From positions 1 through 6,084 of the forward strand of contig JBGPOB010000234.1 in assembly GCA_041487815.1 (NCBI GenBank): 6,084 nucleotides of DNA, given 5' to 3'. This document shows positions 4,973 through 6,084 of the stretch, piece by piece. The notes below the pieces were generated by a model. The model ran no database searches and was not told the origin of the DNA. It was given only the letters and a program-made list of their open reading frames with translations. Every line of letters starts with the position of its first letter. The first letter of the stretch is position 1. A program made the translations under genes and the position numbers. This stretch comes from CANJBX01 sp041487815. GTDB taxonomy: Bacteria; Pseudomonadota; Alphaproteobacteria; Rhizobiales; Xanthobacteraceae.

Positions 4973-4980
4973 CCTCCTTA
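4973..4980 (-). promoter_or_regulatory. Ribosome binding site of beta overlapping the alpha stop codon
   Basis: On the minus strand TAAGGAGG contains both the alpha TAA stop (4978-4980) and the beta Shine-Dalgarno GGAGG, seven bases before the beta ATG. Ribosomes ending alpha would be positioned to start beta, favouring matched amounts of the two subunits. Confidence 0.8.
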
Positions 4981-6084
4981 CGCCGATACGATCTGGCACA
5001 GGGTGACTTTGGGCTCCTGCATGCCGGTCGCAGGATCGTATCCGTAAGTCGTGATCGTGTTCGCGCTCTCGCCAAGCACGATGGGATCGGCATCCTTCGG
5101 ATACTTGGCGCGCAGGTCGACGCCGCCCAGCCATCCGCCGAAGTGGAACGGCATCCAGGCGACGCCCTTGCCGACGCGCTCGGTGACGAGCGCCTTCACC
5201 TTGGCCTTGGAGCCGTTCTCCGCGCCGGTCACCCAGACCCAGGCGCCATCCCTGATGCCGCGGTCCTGCGCATCGGCCGGGCTGATCTCGACGAACATCT
5301 CCTGCTGCAGCTCGGCGAGCCACTTGTTGGAGCGGGTCTCTTCGCCGCCGCCTTCATACTCGACGAGGCGGCCGGAACTCAGGATCAGCGGGAACTGCTT
5401 GGCGATGCCCTTGTCCAGCGCGGTCTTCTGAACGGTGAAGCCGATATTCGGCAGCCGGAACTGCTTCGCATCGGGCAGGGTCGGGTATTTCGCGACCAGG
5501 TCGACCCGCGGCGTGTAGATCGGTTCGCGATGCACCGGGATGGCGTCCGGCAGGCCGAACGCGTTCATCCGCGCCTTCGCGTTCCCATACGGCACGCAGC
5601 CGTGCATCATCGCAACGCGCTGGACGCCGCCGGAAAGGTCCGTCGACCACGACACCGTAGCGACCTTGTCGGGGGCGCCGGCGACCCGCTCGATCGTTGC
5701 GCGCTCTTGGGCGGTGAGGTCCTTGTCCCATCCCAGCTTCTGCAGGACACCCATCGTAAACTCGGGATAGCCGTCCTTGATCTCCGAGCCGAGCGAGTAG
5801 GAGCCCTCCGCCAGCAGGGTCACTCCGTTGCGCTCGACCCCGAAGCGGGCGCGGAACGTGCCGCCGCCGTCCATGACGTTGAGGTTGGTGTTATAGAGAA
5901 GCGGCGTGCCCGGATGCTTCACCTCCGGGCTGCCCCAGCACGGCCAGGGCAGGCCGTAATAGTCGCCCTTGGCCGGACCATCTTTCGCCCGCAGCGACAC
6001 CAGATCGAAGTCCTTCTGGTTGGCCATGTGGAGCTTGAGCCGCTCCGGCGACTGGCCGCAGTATCCCGTGGACCATCCACCCCT
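4978..6084 (-). CDS. fdh3A: Formate dehydrogenase alpha (catalytic) subunit, C-terminal part
   Basis: The molybdopterin-dependent subunit that oxidises formate to CO2. Only the C-terminal 368 residues are in the window; the frame is open to the edge (GGWSTGYCGQSPERLKLHMA and onward), so the ATG at 6027 is internal. The visible part includes GLPWPCWGSPEVKHPGTPLL, typical of formate dehydrogenase alpha subunits. The molybdopterin dinucleotide-binding C-terminal domain starts around FPLILSSGRLVEYEGGGEE and continues through MFVEISPADAQDRGIRDGAW to WMPFHFGGWLGG. The N-terminal [4Fe-4S] motif, any Tat signal and the active-site Sec or Cys codon lie outside, so this window cannot show whether the enzyme is a selenoprotein; the nearby tRNA-Sec-like gene makes this worth checking. 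It is first of the three genes in the operon. I see no frameshift in the visible part. Symbols fdhA, fdoG or fdnG may be used elsewhere. Confidence 0.96.
   Translation of the reverse strand, partial: RGGWSTGYCGQSPERLKLHMANQKDFDLVSLRAKDGPAKGDYYGLPWPCWGSPEVKHPGTPLLYNTNLNVMDGGGTFRARFGVERNGVTLLAEGSYSLGSEIKDGYPEFTMGVLQKLGWDKDLTAQERATIERVAGAPDKVATVSWSTDLSGGVQRVAMMHGCVPYGNAKARMNAFGLPDAIPVHREPIYTPRVDLVAKYPTLPDAKQFRLPNIGFTVQKTALDKGIAKQFPLILSSGRLVEYEGGGEETRSNKWLAELQQEMFVEISPADAQDRGIRDGAWVWVTGAENGSKAKVKALVTERVGKGVAWMPFHFGGWLGGVDLRAKYPKDADPIVLGESANTITTYGYDPATGMQEPKVTLCQIVSA

Noticed and set aside
4883..5323. Arg-rich minus-strand frame inside the alpha subunit gene
   Set aside because: It overlaps clear alpha and beta coding sequence in another frame and has the typical composition of a GC-rich shadow.

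Overview
The window looks like an alphaproteobacterial chromosome, probably Bradyrhizobium or a close relative. This rests on the style of the respiratory formate dehydrogenase genes, the Crp/Fnr regulator, GC-rich codon use and GGAGG-type ribosome binding sites. The species assignment is inference; no marker gene is present.

Left part (1-2210): the 3' portion of a Crp/Fnr-family regulator on the + strand (its N-terminus lies before base 1) converges on two small minus-strand genes. One encodes a 164-aa membrane-anchored protein with a cadherin/Ig-like tail, the other a 108-aa single-pass or signal-bearing protein. A 436-bp divergent spacer (1597-2032) follows. It holds two CRP-like operators, each matching 9 of 10 half-site bases. 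A 58-aa tail-anchored membrane protein with an excellent ribosome binding site is then encoded on the + strand at 2033-2209.

Middle part (2210-3278): about 1.07 kb without a convincing protein gene. Its main content is a 95-nt tRNA-Sec (selC)-like gene on the minus strand at 2720-2814. It has anticodon UCA, an 8-bp acceptor design, a long variable arm, G73 and an encoded CCA, but mismatches in every stem except the variable arm, so it may be decaying. A FixK-type box, short palindromes and two doubtful small reading frames lie around it.

Right part (3279-6084): a minus-strand operon for a membrane-bound formate dehydrogenase, in transcription order alpha (C-terminal 368 residues only; it runs off the window), beta (four [4Fe-4S] clusters) and gamma (diheme cytochrome b with an extra N-terminal domain). 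Alpha would oxidise formate, beta would carry electrons through its iron-sulfur clusters, and gamma would pass them to quinone in the membrane. The alpha stop codon is part of the beta ribosome binding site, and a perfect hairpin separates beta from gamma.

The pairing of a formate dehydrogenase with a tRNA-Sec-like gene suggests, but does not prove, that the enzyme is or once was a selenoprotein. The alpha active-site codon lies outside the window. No selA, selB, selD, fdhD or fdhE is visible here.
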